From Salinisphaeraceae bacterium (lineage in GTDB: Bacteria; Pseudomonadota; Gammaproteobacteria; Nevskiales; Salinisphaeraceae), in contig NYTH01000033.1 in assembly GCA_002683405.1 (NCBI GenBank), positions 1-64,000 of the forward strand: a stretch of DNA of 64,000 bases, given 5' to 3'. This document shows, piece by piece, positions 8,797-18,899 of the stretch. Position 1 is the first letter of the stretch, and each line of letters begins with the position of its first letter. Both the position numbers and the translations under genes were made by a program. The notes beneath the pieces are model-generated. The model was not told where the DNA came from, did no database searches, and was given only the letters and a program-made list of their open reading frames with translations.

Positions 8797-9799
8797 CCGT
8801 CGCGCCTTCCCGTCCGTCGAGCATGAGCTCGAAACTGCGGTTGTAGACGATGTCGAAGCTGAAGGTCTTGGGGTTGGTCCGCTTTTCCAGCAGGTCCGCC
8901 AGCCGCTGCAGCCGCCTGGGAATGGCCAGCAGCTTGTCGCGCGCCTCGCGCCCGGCCGCGTCCGGTGGTTCGATGTGCTCGATATCCCAGTACTCCAGCA
9001 GCTCAATGACGATCTTGCGGTAATCCTGCGGCCCGTAGAGACCGGCGCGCCGCACCACGTCAGCCATTTCCATGTAGCCGGCAATGCTGTGACCCGGCAT
9101 CGCCAGGTTGGGCGCGATTTCCAGTGCGGCCTGCAGCGCGCGGGTGGGGTCGATTTCCAGGACCGCCTTGAAGGCATCGCGATAGAAGCGGTAGTGCCGC
9201 GATTCGTCCCCGGAAATCCGGGAAATGATGGTCTGCAGCAGCGGCTCGTGCCGGCCGGCCACGCGGGCCGTAGCGGCGTGCGCGGCCTGCGTGGCGCGCT
9301 CCTGCAGACTGGTGTAGGCCAGCAGCTTGTAGGGGTCGCCGTTCCACACCGGGTTGAAGCCCGACTCCAGGTACTGATACTGCAGCTTCTCGAACGCGCC
9401 CATGTCGAACAGCCGGGCGCCGCGCACGTAGTCATGCAGGGCAATGCCGTGCCGGTCTTCCTCGGCGGTCCACATGTAGTTCCAGCGCTGCCAGGCATTG
9501 TCCGCGCCCATGTATACGGCCACCAGCCGATGGAAATGCGGCAGGCCTTCCTCGGTCAGCAGGTTGAGCGCGAGCGACACGCGCACGGGGTCCGGCATGC
9601 CCCGGGCGCGTTCCGGCAGCGACTTGAGGTCGTCTTCCTGGGCCTGGGTCATCACCTCGTCGGCAGGCAGGAAGTCGTTGGGAAACCAAAGCTTGCGGGT
9701 ATCCAGATGCCGCTGCATCAGCTTCTCGACCTGCGGCTCGACCTCGGCCAGTACTTCGGCCTGAGTCGGATTGGGCGCAAAATCGGAGGTCAGGGTCAT
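8792..9799 (-). CDS. Acyl-ACP desaturase (soluble, di-iron)
   Basis: A 335-residue soluble desaturase of the plant-type stearoyl-ACP desaturase family. The two di-iron motifs are EEDRH (residues 113-117) and DESRH (198-202), with further ligand candidates at E83/E84. It would introduce a cis double bond into an acyl chain on ACP, using oxygen and ferredoxin. The stop codon TAG falls inside the terminal inverted repeat of the 166-bp element, so the last residues may have been changed by its insertion. The gene is monocistronic. Confidence 0.92.
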   Translation of the reverse strand: MTLTSDFAPNPTQAEVLAEVEPQVEKLMQRHLDTRKLWFPNDFLPADEVMTQAQEDDLKSLPERARGMPDPVRVSLALNLLTEEGLPHFHRLVAVYMGADNAWQRWNYMWTAEEDRHGIALHDYVRGARLFDMGAFEKLQYQYLESGFNPVWNGDPYKLLAYTSLQERATQAAHAATARVAGRHEPLLQTIISRISGDESRHYRFYRDAFKAVLEIDPTRALQAALEIAPNLAMPGHSIAGYMEMADVVRRAGLYGPQDYRKIVIELLEYWDIEHIEPPDAAGREARDKLLAIPRRLQRLADLLEKRTNPKTFSFDIVYNRSFELMLDGREGATG

Positions 9800-9954
9800 G
9801 CGAGGGCCTTCTCGTTCGGGGGGCTACCCGGCGTTCCGGGCAACGGGTCGACGCAAATTTCAACCTTGCATAATACGCGGATAGCCGGCGGAACCGAAAA
9901 TCTTCCACCGCGGCGCCTGCTGGCAACCCCGTCAACTGCTGTATCATACGCGCC

Positions 9955-10692
9955 ATGAAAAACGCCTCCTTCACTGCTTTCTATCGTGATCTGCCGGCCT
10001 GGTTCTGGCTGGGGCTGCCCATCGTGCTTTACCTGGGGCACTTCGCGGCTCGGCTGGTCGGCGAAGCCTTTTACGAAACCTGGATGCACGGCGAATTCGG
10101 CGTGACCGAAATGGTGACCCTGGCCATTCTGGCCAGCTCAATCGTAATCGCCGGATTGTGTCTGCCCATGGCCCGGCGTCTGGGGCACGGCCTGCTGACC
10201 GCCTGGCTGATCGTCTTTCTGCTGGGCGTCATCTACTTCTGCGGCGAGGAAGCCAGCTGGGGACAGCACATCATGGGCTGGGAAGCGTCCGCGGAGTGGG
10301 CAGCCCTGAATGATCAGAACGAGACGAACCTGCACAACACCGACGGCATTGTCGGTTCTCTGCTGGACCAGCTGCCGCGCACCCTGCTGACGTTCGGCGC
10401 GCTGATTGGCGGTTTTCTACTGCCGCTCATTCGCCGCCTGCGGGACCGACCGCTGGATGCGGACGGGCCGTGGTACTGGATCATGCCCACCGGTGTCTGC
10501 ATGGCCATCGGCCTGATTGCCCCGCTGGCTTCGGTGCCCGGCAAGATTGCCGAAAGCATGCTGGGCGAAGCGCCGATGCCACTGGATATCAGCCAGGGCG
10601 AAATCAAGGAACTGCTGCTGGCGCTGTTCATTCTGATCTACGCGCTCTCTCTCTGGCTGCGTCTGCGCCAGCACACCGCCGGCGGCGCCTGA
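9955..10692 (+). CDS. Uncharacterised membrane protein with GEEASWGQ motif
   Basis: A 245-residue integral membrane protein with about six hydrophobic segments (near residues 17-37, 52-70, 77-95, 144-160, 175-195 and 218-238). Between segments three and four is the charged, highly polar stretch CGEEASWGQHIMGWE then NDQNETNLHN, a signature I associate with a family of uncharacterised bacterial membrane proteins. The dense E/H/N/D content could form a metal or catalytic site at the membrane surface. Neighbours (desaturase divergent, prfC downstream) give no firm functional clue. Confidence 0.75.
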   Translation: MKNASFTAFYRDLPAWFWLGLPIVLYLGHFAARLVGEAFYETWMHGEFGVTEMVTLAILASSIVIAGLCLPMARRLGHGLLTAWLIVFLLGVIYFCGEEASWGQHIMGWEASAEWAALNDQNETNLHNTDGIVGSLLDQLPRTLLTFGALIGGFLLPLIRRLRDRPLDADGPWYWIMPTGVCMAIGLIAPLASVPGKIAESMLGEAPMPLDISQGEIKELLLALFILIYALSLWLRLRQHTAGGA

Positions 10693-10754
10693 CCGACACC
10701 GGATTTATCCCTTAAAGCCGGCCGCTGCGGCTGGTCAACCAAGCTGTTTCGCAC

Positions 10755-12334
<1,580 letters not shown>

Positions 12335-12338
<4 letters not shown>

Positions 12339-12982
12339 CAGACAAGAAGAAAACGCCGGACGCCGCCACCGCCGCACCGCGAAACACCGTCAAGCCACGC
12401 CATGCGCCGGTATTTGCCGCCGCGGCGGAGTTGTCGCCGCTACCCTTTCTGCTGGTCGATGCCAAGGGCATCATCCTCGCGGCCAGCCGCGGCGCGCAGC
12501 TGCTGGTTGACCGGGAAAAATCATTCGCCGCCGACAAGAATCGGCTGGCCATGACCGCCGCGGTCAAGCAGCAGAGCCTGACCCGGCTGATTGAAAAGGC
12601 CATTGACGGCAAGGCGCCCGATCCGCGCAGCTCCACCCTGGTTCTCAAGGTCGAGCGTAGCGGCAATGCCCCGCTCGCCCTGCTGGTCAGCGCCATTCCC
12701 GGCTTTTCCAGCCCGCCGGTCGCCGTCTACCTGCACGAGCCCTCCTTCACGGCCCGCATCTCCGAACCCGTGCTGTGCGAGCTGTACGATCTCACGCCGG
12801 CCGAGGCCCGCGTGGCTCGCATGATGGTCAACGGCGGCGCGCCGCGCGAAATTGCCGAGCAGAGCAATACCAGCGTTCATACCGTCCGCAACCAGATCAA
12901 GAGCGTCTTCAGCAAGACCGGCGCCGCGCGCCAGGCGGAACTGGCCATTCTGCTGCTCGGCGGGCCCGCACACACTCGCTGA
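12335..12982 (+). CDS. LuxR-type HTH regulator with PAS-like N-terminus
   Basis: A 215-residue protein. The C-terminal 65 residues are a LuxR/FixJ-type helix-turn-helix ([24 protein letters not shown], then [20 protein letters not shown]). The preceding region ([22 protein letters not shown], then [16 protein letters not shown]) looks like a PAS-like sensory fold. There is no phosphoacceptor receiver domain. The start overlaps the prfC stop by 4 bases. Target genes and ligand are unknown. Confidence 0.82.
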
Positions 12983-13154
12983 CCCCGACCCTGCGCCATC
13001 CCTTCGCCAGGCCGGCGCAACTGCGAGACGCCGGACAATCTGTTAATTTGCACCGCAGCATGACGCCCGGTCGCGATGCGGGGTGGCCGATGAACCCTGG
13101 TCCGGCGCGCGGGTCGAATGCAGCAGTCCCAGTCGCGTAACTAAGGAGATGGTT

Positions 13155-14045
13155 TTGAAGCACAGGATCTGGCTCTCGGCCGCCATGGCTGTATCGCTGA
13201 TCTGGCACGGCGCCAGCCTGGCCGGCACGAGCGAAGAGAAGGAACTCTCGGATGCGCGCGCCGCGCTCGAGTCTTTCGTCAATATTCCGGAAAACGCCAT
13301 TCCGCCCGCCCTGCTCACGCAGGCTTACGGTATCGCCGTCATTCCCAGCGTGCTCAAGGTCAGTTTCATTGTGGGTGGCCGGCGCGGTTCCGGTGTGGTG
13401 GCCGTGCGCAACGAAAACGGCAAATGGAGCAACCCCGCGTTCATCAACCTGACCGGCGGCAGCGTCGGCTGGCAGGTGGGCGCGTCGAGCACCGACATCA
13501 TCCTGGTATTCAAGTCGCGCAAGAGTATTGACCGCATTGCCCGCGGCGACGTCACGCTCGGCGCCGACGCCTCGGTGGCCGCCGGTCCCGTTGGCCGGTC
13601 GGTCGGTGCGGCCACCAATATTCGGTTTGACGCGGAGGTGTACTCCTACTCGCGCTCCAGAGGGCTTTTCGCGGGCGTGTCGCTCGAAGGCGCCGCAATT
13701 TCCGTCGATGATGCCGCCAACATGGACTTCTACAGCCAGGCGGACATCAGTCCCTACGAAATCCTCAAGCGGACCGACACCAGCGGAATACCCGAGGAAG
13801 GTCAGCATTTCGTGACCACGCTGGAACGCTACCTGCCGCGGCCCAGCGAAGTGCCTGCCACCGAGCCGGCCAGCCAGGCCGAGTTCGAAACCGCAGGCGA
13901 GGGGCCGGCACCGCAGTCCGGCGCGAACGCGAACATGAACGACCGGAGCAGCGGCGCACCCGCCTCGCAACAGCCGCAGTACAGCGAGGAGGAGTACATC
14001 AACGACCCCGAGCCGCTGGAGTACCGTCCCCTGAACGACGGCTAG
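13155..14045 (+). CDS. SYLF-domain (YSC84-like) lipid-binding secreted protein
   Basis: A protein of about 296 residues with a signal peptide ending ASLAG, then a SYLF/YSC84 domain (YGIAVIPSVLKVSFIVGGRRGSG, and AGPVGRSVGAATN later), which binds lipid in known members. The last 75 residues are low-complexity, Pro/Ser/Ala/Glu-rich and probably disordered. AAGGAG at 13143-13148 abuts the ATG at 13149 but stands 6 bases before the in-frame TTG at 13155. I therefore prefer the TTG start; the ATG is the alternative. Probably periplasmic or membrane-associated. Confidence 0.8.
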   Translation: MKHRIWLSAAMAVSLIWHGASLAGTSEEKELSDARAALESFVNIPENAIPPALLTQAYGIAVIPSVLKVSFIVGGRRGSGVVAVRNENGKWSNPAFINLTGGSVGWQVGASSTDIILVFKSRKSIDRIARGDVTLGADASVAAGPVGRSVGAATNIRFDAEVYSYSRSRGLFAGVSLEGAAISVDDAANMDFYSQADISPYEILKRTDTSGIPEEGQHFVTTLERYLPRPSEVPATEPASQAEFETAGEGPAPQSGANANMNDRSSGAPASQQPQYSEEEYINDPEPLEYRPLNDG

Positions 14046-14056
14046 CAGCGCATCGC

Positions 14057-14080
14057 CCGGCCCCGGCATTGCGGGGCCGG
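14057..14080. terminator. GC-rich hairpin after the SYLF gene
   Basis: A perfect 9-bp stem, CCGGCCCCG and CGGGGCCGG, with a 6-base loop, 12 bases after the SYLF stop codon. There is no U-tract, so it may be an mRNA-stabilising hairpin or a weak terminator. Confidence 0.35.
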
Positions 14081-14113
14081 CGCGAATCCGCACCGGCCGC
14101 CCGGTATCGCTGA

Positions 14114-14788
14114 ATGAAACGCCTGCGCTACGTCCTCTTGGGGCTGCTGCTGGCCGCCGCCGTGCTGCCGATCATCACGGTCCTGGCGCTGCGCTGGATC
14201 GACCCGCCCGTCTCTGCCTTCATGCTTCGCAGCCACTGGTCGGCCAACGCCGACGGCCCCTCCATCTACTACCTGTGGGCCGACATGGACCGGATCAGCC
14301 CCGATCTGGCGCTGGCCGCGGTCGCCGCCGAGGACCAGACCTTTCCCCGACACGGCGGCTTCGTATGGAGCCAGATTCGCAAGGTCGTAACCCAGGGGCA
14401 GGCGCGCGGCGCCAGCTCGATCACGCAGCAGACGGCTAAGAACCTGTTCCTGTGGCCGGGCCGCAGCTACATCCGCAAGGGCATCGAGGCTTATTTGACG
14501 TTCTGGATGGAGCTGCTCTGGCCCAAGGCGCGGATACTCGAGATGTACCTCAATGTCGCGCAGTTCGGCGACCATATCTACGGGGCCGAAGCCGCTGCCC
14601 GCCGGCTGTTCGGCACCCGCGCCGATGCACTGAGCGCCGAACAGGCCGCGCTGATGGCCGCGGTCCTGCCCAATCCCCTGCGCTACAACGCCAGCCGCCC
14701 CGGCCCCTACGTGCGTGAGCGACAGGCGTGGATTCTGCAGCAGATGCGCCAGCTCGGCCACGGCCATCTGGCGGCGATACTGAAATAA
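14114..14788 (+). CDS. mtgA: Monofunctional peptidoglycan glycosyltransferase
   Basis: A 224-residue family GT51 transglycosylase. One N-terminal membrane anchor (about residues 8-28) is followed by the catalytic glutamate in AAEDQTFPRHGG, then GASSITQQTAKNLFLW, RKGIEAYLTFWMELLW and EMYLNVAQFGDHIYGAEAAA, the ordered motifs of the family. No transpeptidase domain is present. It polymerises lipid II into glycan strands on the periplasmic side of the inner membrane. Confidence 0.96.
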   Translation: MKRLRYVLLGLLLAAAVLPIITVLALRWIDPPVSAFMLRSHWSANADGPSIYYLWADMDRISPDLALAAVAAEDQTFPRHGGFVWSQIRKVVTQGQARGASSITQQTAKNLFLWPGRSYIRKGIEAYLTFWMELLWPKARILEMYLNVAQFGDHIYGAEAAARRLFGTRADALSAEQAALMAAVLPNPLRYNASRPGPYVRERQAWILQQMRQLGHGHLAAILK

Positions 14789-14831
14789 GCGCCCGCCGCG
14801 CCCGGCCCGATCTGTCCTTGCGAATGCCGTC

Positions 14832-15812
14832 ATGATTGTCCGCAGCCCGTTCCGGCCCGCCCCCTGGCTTCGCAACGCCCACCTGCAGACGGTTTTCGCC
14901 AGCGAGGCGCGGCGCATGCCCGCGCTCGATCTCGATCTGGAGATACTCGAGCTGCCCGACGGCGACTTTCTCGAGCTCGCCTGGGGGCCGCCGGCAGACG
15001 GACCACTGATCATCCTGCTGCACGGCGTGATCGGCTCGACCGAGTCGAAATACGCCCGCGGCATGATGCAGGCCATGACTCGACGCGGCTGGCAGAGCCT
15101 GTTGATGCTGTTCCGCGGCGCCGGCGGCCGCCCGAACCGCCTGCCGCGCGGCTACCATTCGGGCGAAACCGATGATTTCCGGCATGTCCTGGGGGAATTG
15201 CGACGGCGCTTTCCCGAACGCTCACTCAATGCAGCCGGCTACTCCATGGGCGGCAACGTGCTGCTGAAATACCTCGGCGAATCAGGTCATGACACGCCGC
15301 TCGACGCCGCCGCAGCGGTATCGGTGCCCTTTGATCTGGATTTGTGCGCCACGGCCATCGGACAGGGGCTCTCACGGCACTATCAGCGCTACATCATCGA
15401 GGCCATGCGCGCCGCCGCGCGCGAGAAGTTCAGCCGGCAAAGCCCGCCCTTCCCGCTACCCCCGCTGGAACAGCTACAGGATTTCTACGCCTTTGATGAT
15501 GCGCTGACGGCCCCCCTGCACGGCTTCAGGGACGCGCGCGACTACTATCGGCAGGCCAGCTGCGGCCCCTTTCTGGCCGATATCCGCCGTCCCACGCTCG
15601 TGGTTCACGCCGAGGATGACCCGTTCATGACGCCCGCGGTGGTGCCGCGCGAGGCCGACCTGGCGCCGGAGGTGCGGCTGGAACTGTCGCGCCACGGCGG
15701 CCATGTCGGCTTCGTGGCCGCCGATCGCTTCGGCCGACCGCGCTACTGGCTGGAAGAGCGGCTGCCCGCGTTCTTCGAGGCTACTGCCCGAACTCTTCGA
15801 GATTCTCCATGA
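14832..15812 (+). CDS. yheT: YheT-family alpha/beta hydrolase
   Basis: A 326-residue alpha/beta hydrolase. The opening FRPAPWLRNAHLQTVF is typical of YheT/ABHD1-type esterases. The nucleophile serine is in GYSMGGN, the acid probably in HAEDDPF and the histidine in HGGHVGF. Natural substrates of the family are short-chain esters or lipids. It follows mtgA in the same direction. The last 32 bases overlap the end of the REC-DUF3369 gene on the other strand. Confidence 0.92.
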   Translation: MIVRSPFRPAPWLRNAHLQTVFASEARRMPALDLDLEILELPDGDFLELAWGPPADGPLIILLHGVIGSTESKYARGMMQAMTRRGWQSLLMLFRGAGGRPNRLPRGYHSGETDDFRHVLGELRRRFPERSLNAAGYSMGGNVLLKYLGESGHDTPLDAAAAVSVPFDLDLCATAIGQGLSRHYQRYIIEAMRAAAREKFSRQSPPFPLPPLEQLQDFYAFDDALTAPLHGFRDARDYYRQASCGPFLADIRRPTLVVHAEDDPFMTPAVVPREADLAPEVRLELSRHGGHVGFVAADRFGRPRYWLEERLPAFFEATARTLRDSP

Positions 15813-16731
15813 CCGTGGCCAGGGAGCGACAGAACCCGTCCGCCAGGCGCCGGTGCGCGGAGGACAGCGGTCCGTCCAGGGGCAGATACAGCACGCAGAC
15901 GCCGCCGTCCGGCGTCGCCACAAAGCCGGTGTAATGATCCGGGCCGGTCTGCGAGGCTTCGGCGTCGATCGCGCGGCCAATGCGCTCCTGGATACCCGGG
16001 CCGAGCACGTCCGACACGGTGCGTCCGGTGGCGCCCACCAGCCAGCCGGTAGCGGCGACCACGGTCGGCTCCCTATCGCCGGGAAGCATGCGTACCAGCG
16101 CCGCGCTGCCGCCCATGCGGAGCAGGCTGGTCAGCTGCTGCAGCACGCCCTGGAAGAAATGACGGCGGGGCTGCAGCTGCATCAGCTGCGACGCCGCGTC
16201 GAGAATCTGCTCGAGTCCCTGCCGCGTGGATTCCAGCGCCAGCAGATCCCGATAGGCGGACAGACCCGTGTACACCGTGGTGAACAGCTTTTCGGCCGTC
16301 AGCTCGGTCTTTTCCTTGTAGTCGTTGATGTCGTAACGGGTGATGACTTCCCGCTCGGGGGCGCTGCCCGGCTGCCCCGTGCGCAGAATGATCCGCACGT
16401 GGCGGTTGCCCAGCACCTCGCGAATCACGCGCACCGCTTCCAGACCGGCGTGCTCGGTTTCCATGACGACATCCATCAGGATGATCGCGATATCGGCGTG
16501 CTCGCGCATCCGTCGACAGGCCGCGGCGCCGGAGGTGGCGTGCAGCAGTTCGAGCGGCCGGCTGCCGAAGGTCATGCCCGCCAGGGCCATTTCCGTGACG
16601 CGGTGCACTTCCGGCTCGTCGTCGACGATCAGAATCTTCCAGGGCGGACGCCGGTTCTCGACGGCCTCGAACTGGTCATCATCAAGATCAAGAAATTCGT
16701 CGTTCACAATACTGTCGGTGTACTGGTCCAT
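15781..16731 (-). CDS. Response regulator with DUF3369 domain
   Basis: A 316-residue protein. The receiver domain (about residues 31-150) has the acidic pair in ILIVDDEPEVHR, probable phosphoacceptor D87 in IILMDVVME and a conserved lysine near NDYKEKTEL. The C-terminal 160 residues form a DUF3369 GAF-like domain. In many relatives DUF3369 is followed by HD-GYP or another output module; none is present here, so this is a stand-alone signal-transfer or sensor protein. No histidine kinase is adjacent. Confidence 0.88.
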   Translation of the reverse strand: MDQYTDSIVNDEFLDLDDDQFEAVENRRPPWKILIVDDEPEVHRVTEMALAGMTFGSRPLELLHATSGAAACRRMREHADIAIILMDVVMETEHAGLEAVRVIREVLGNRHVRIILRTGQPGSAPEREVITRYDINDYKEKTELTAEKLFTTVYTGLSAYRDLLALESTRQGLEQILDAASQLMQLQPRRHFFQGVLQQLTSLLRMGGSAALVRMLPGDREPTVVAATGWLVGATGRTVSDVLGPGIQERIGRAIDAEASQTGPDHYTGFVATPDGGVCVLYLPLDGPLSSAHRRLADGFCRSLATVMENLEEFGQ

Positions 16732-16830
16732 TGCACGCTCTGTATCGGCTGTAACGGGTTATCGGCAACCCCTTCGGCTGGCGCAGCGGGTCGGCGCGGC
16801 GCCCGACGAACGGTTTGAGACAGCTTATTC

Positions 16831-17883
16831 GTGAAAAATTCTGAATTGAGCATTGTCATCCCCACGCTGAACGAGCGGGACGCGCTGCCCGCGCTGCTGG
16901 ATGACCTGGCCCGGCAGCAGGGGCTCGCGCCGCAGATCATCGTGGCCGACGGCGGTTCGGCAGACGATACGGTTGACCGGGCGCTCGCCGCGGGCGTCAA
17001 CGTGGTCGTCGGGCCACCGGGTCGCGGCCGACAGATGAATCACGGCGCGCAGCAGGCCAGCGCGCCGTGGCTGCTGTTTCTGCACGCGGACAGCCGACTG
17101 GGAGACCCGCAGATGCTGTATTGCGCGCTGCAGGCGCTGCAGACCGACAGCAACGCCGTGGCCGGACATTTCGGGCTGCGGTTCATGCGCGAGCACGACG
17201 GCGGCGACCTTCACTACCGCTACATGGAAGCCAAGAGCCGGCTGAATCGGCTCTATACGACCAATGGCGATCAGGGGCTGCTGCTGGCGCGCACGCACTT
17301 CGAGGACCTCGGCGGCTTTGATACCCGCCTGCCCTTCCTGGAAGACCAGCGCATGCTCGCCCGCCTGCGCGAACGCGGCCCGGTCATCACGCTGCCGGGC
17401 AGCCTCCGGACGTCGGCGCGCCGGTTCGAGGTCGAAGGCCGGATGAAACGCTACGTACTGATGGCCATCATCATGGCCATGCATGTGGAAGGCGTGGACG
17501 CGTTCTTCGAGCGGGCGCCGGACGTCTACCGTCAGCAGGCGCACAGCACGCGCCTGCTGCTTACCCCCTATTTCCGGCTGCTGCGTCGTCTGATGCGTGA
17601 GCTGGGCCCGCGGCGCAGTCTGCTGCACTGGGTCGGCGTCGGGCGCTTCATCCTGGGCGAATCCTGGCAACCGTGTTATCTGCTGGATGTACGGCGCTAC
17701 GGCCAGGCCGCGGCGGGCAAGCACCCCGCGCTCGATTGTCACGACAGGTATCTGGCGCCACTACTGCATCACCGGCCGATGGCGATTGCGACCGCCCTGG
17801 CGGCGTTCCTGGTTGTCATGGGACCGATGACGGCCTGGTATCGCTGGCGCGAGCGCGGCGCCCTCAAACCACCGGACAAGTAG
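16831..17883 (+). CDS. Family 2 glycosyltransferase with C-terminal membrane extension
   Basis: A 350-residue protein with a GTG start. The first 230 residues are a GT-A fold of the rSAM/selenodomain-associated transferase 2 type (TIGR04283-like): LSIVIPTLNERDALP, VADGGSADDT, GPPGRGRQMNHGA, LFLHADSRL, GDQGLLLAR, TSARRFEVEGRMKR. Family members are usually little more than 220 residues. Here about 120 extra residues follow, ending in one hydrophobic segment (about 312-332) that would anchor it to the membrane. Some members are linked to arsenosugar synthesis; that is only a hint here. Confidence 0.82.
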   Translation: MKNSELSIVIPTLNERDALPALLDDLARQQGLAPQIIVADGGSADDTVDRALAAGVNVVVGPPGRGRQMNHGAQQASAPWLLFLHADSRLGDPQMLYCALQALQTDSNAVAGHFGLRFMREHDGGDLHYRYMEAKSRLNRLYTTNGDQGLLLARTHFEDLGGFDTRLPFLEDQRMLARLRERGPVITLPGSLRTSARRFEVEGRMKRYVLMAIIMAMHVEGVDAFFERAPDVYRQQAHSTRLLLTPYFRLLRRLMRELGPRRSLLHWVGVGRFILGESWQPCYLLDVRRYGQAAAGKHPALDCHDRYLAPLLHHRPMAIATALAAFLVVMGPMTAWYRWRERGALKPPDK

Positions 17884-17892
17884 AACGGCGTC

Positions 17893-18330
17893 TCAGCCCG
17901 CGGGCTGATCACAAAGGGCCGCCACGTGCTGCTCGATTCGAACAATGGCGTCGATACGGGCCTCGGGCGACATCTCCTGCTCGCTGCCGTCCGGGTTCTT
18001 CACCACCAGGCGATCAGCCTCCCGGTAGTTCGTCAGACGCGTCTGCGCCTTGCCGCACTCTTCCTGACGTATTTCGGCCTTGCGCTGCCCGTCCGCTGCG
18101 GGTGCTTCGAGCTCGACATCGGCCCCGTCTGGCGCCGGCTGCGACGCGCGCGCCGGGCGATCGTAACGCTCGGCGCGATCAGCGCCCTGCGTCGGTTGAT
18201 CGCCGTAATGCACCACCCCGCGCTCGTCCACCCAGCGATAGACGCCGGCCTGAGCGGCCATGGCGCCCAGCGTAATGACAATGCCGGCAGCCCGAAGCGC
18301 CACCCGTGGTTTGAGTATGCCGATATTCAC
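17893..18330 (-). CDS. DUF4124-domain secreted protein
   Basis: A 145-residue protein with an N-terminal signal sequence ending near MAAQAG, directly followed by the DUF4124 signature VYRWVDERGVVHYGDQPTQ. The rest is polar with a coiled-coil-like C-terminus. Members are periplasmic or envelope proteins of unknown function. It converges on the glycosyltransferase. Confidence 0.85.
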   Translation of the reverse strand: MNIGILKPRVALRAAGIVITLGAMAAQAGVYRWVDERGVVHYGDQPTQGADRAERYDRPARASQPAPDGADVELEAPAADGQRKAEIRQEECGKAQTRLTNYREADRLVVKNPDGSEQEMSPEARIDAIVRIEQHVAALCDQPAG

Positions 18331-18401
18331 GATCGCTCCCGCAGAGAGCCGCTGTATTACAAACGGTTATCGGCCGGTCACGCCAACAGGTTAGACGGCC
18401 C

Positions 18402-18431
18402 AAAAAAAAGACCCGCCGAAGCGGGTCTTCT
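18402..18431 (-). terminator. Rho-independent terminator of glnK1
   Basis: A 9-bp stem AAGACCCGC/GCGGGTCTT with a CGAA loop (UUCG on the minus strand), followed on the minus strand by a run of eight U. It lies 22 bases after the glnK1 stop. Confidence 0.93.
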
Positions 18432-18453
18432 GCAGGCAATTCCGCGCGGCGCG

Positions 18454-18798
<345 letters not shown>

Positions 18799-18899
18799 TC
18801 ACTCCTCATCATGGCCGGGACTTCAGGCGGCCCGGCATTCATGTCTGGTTGCCGCGCACCGGCAGCCGAATGCCGCCGGTGCCGGCTCGTAGCGGCGCT

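Noticed and set aside
14832-17883. Arsenosugar synthesis locus around the TIGR04283-like glycosyltransferase
   Set aside because: No radical-SAM or selenodomain partner gene is present, and the ars operon is 8 kb away with unrelated genes between.
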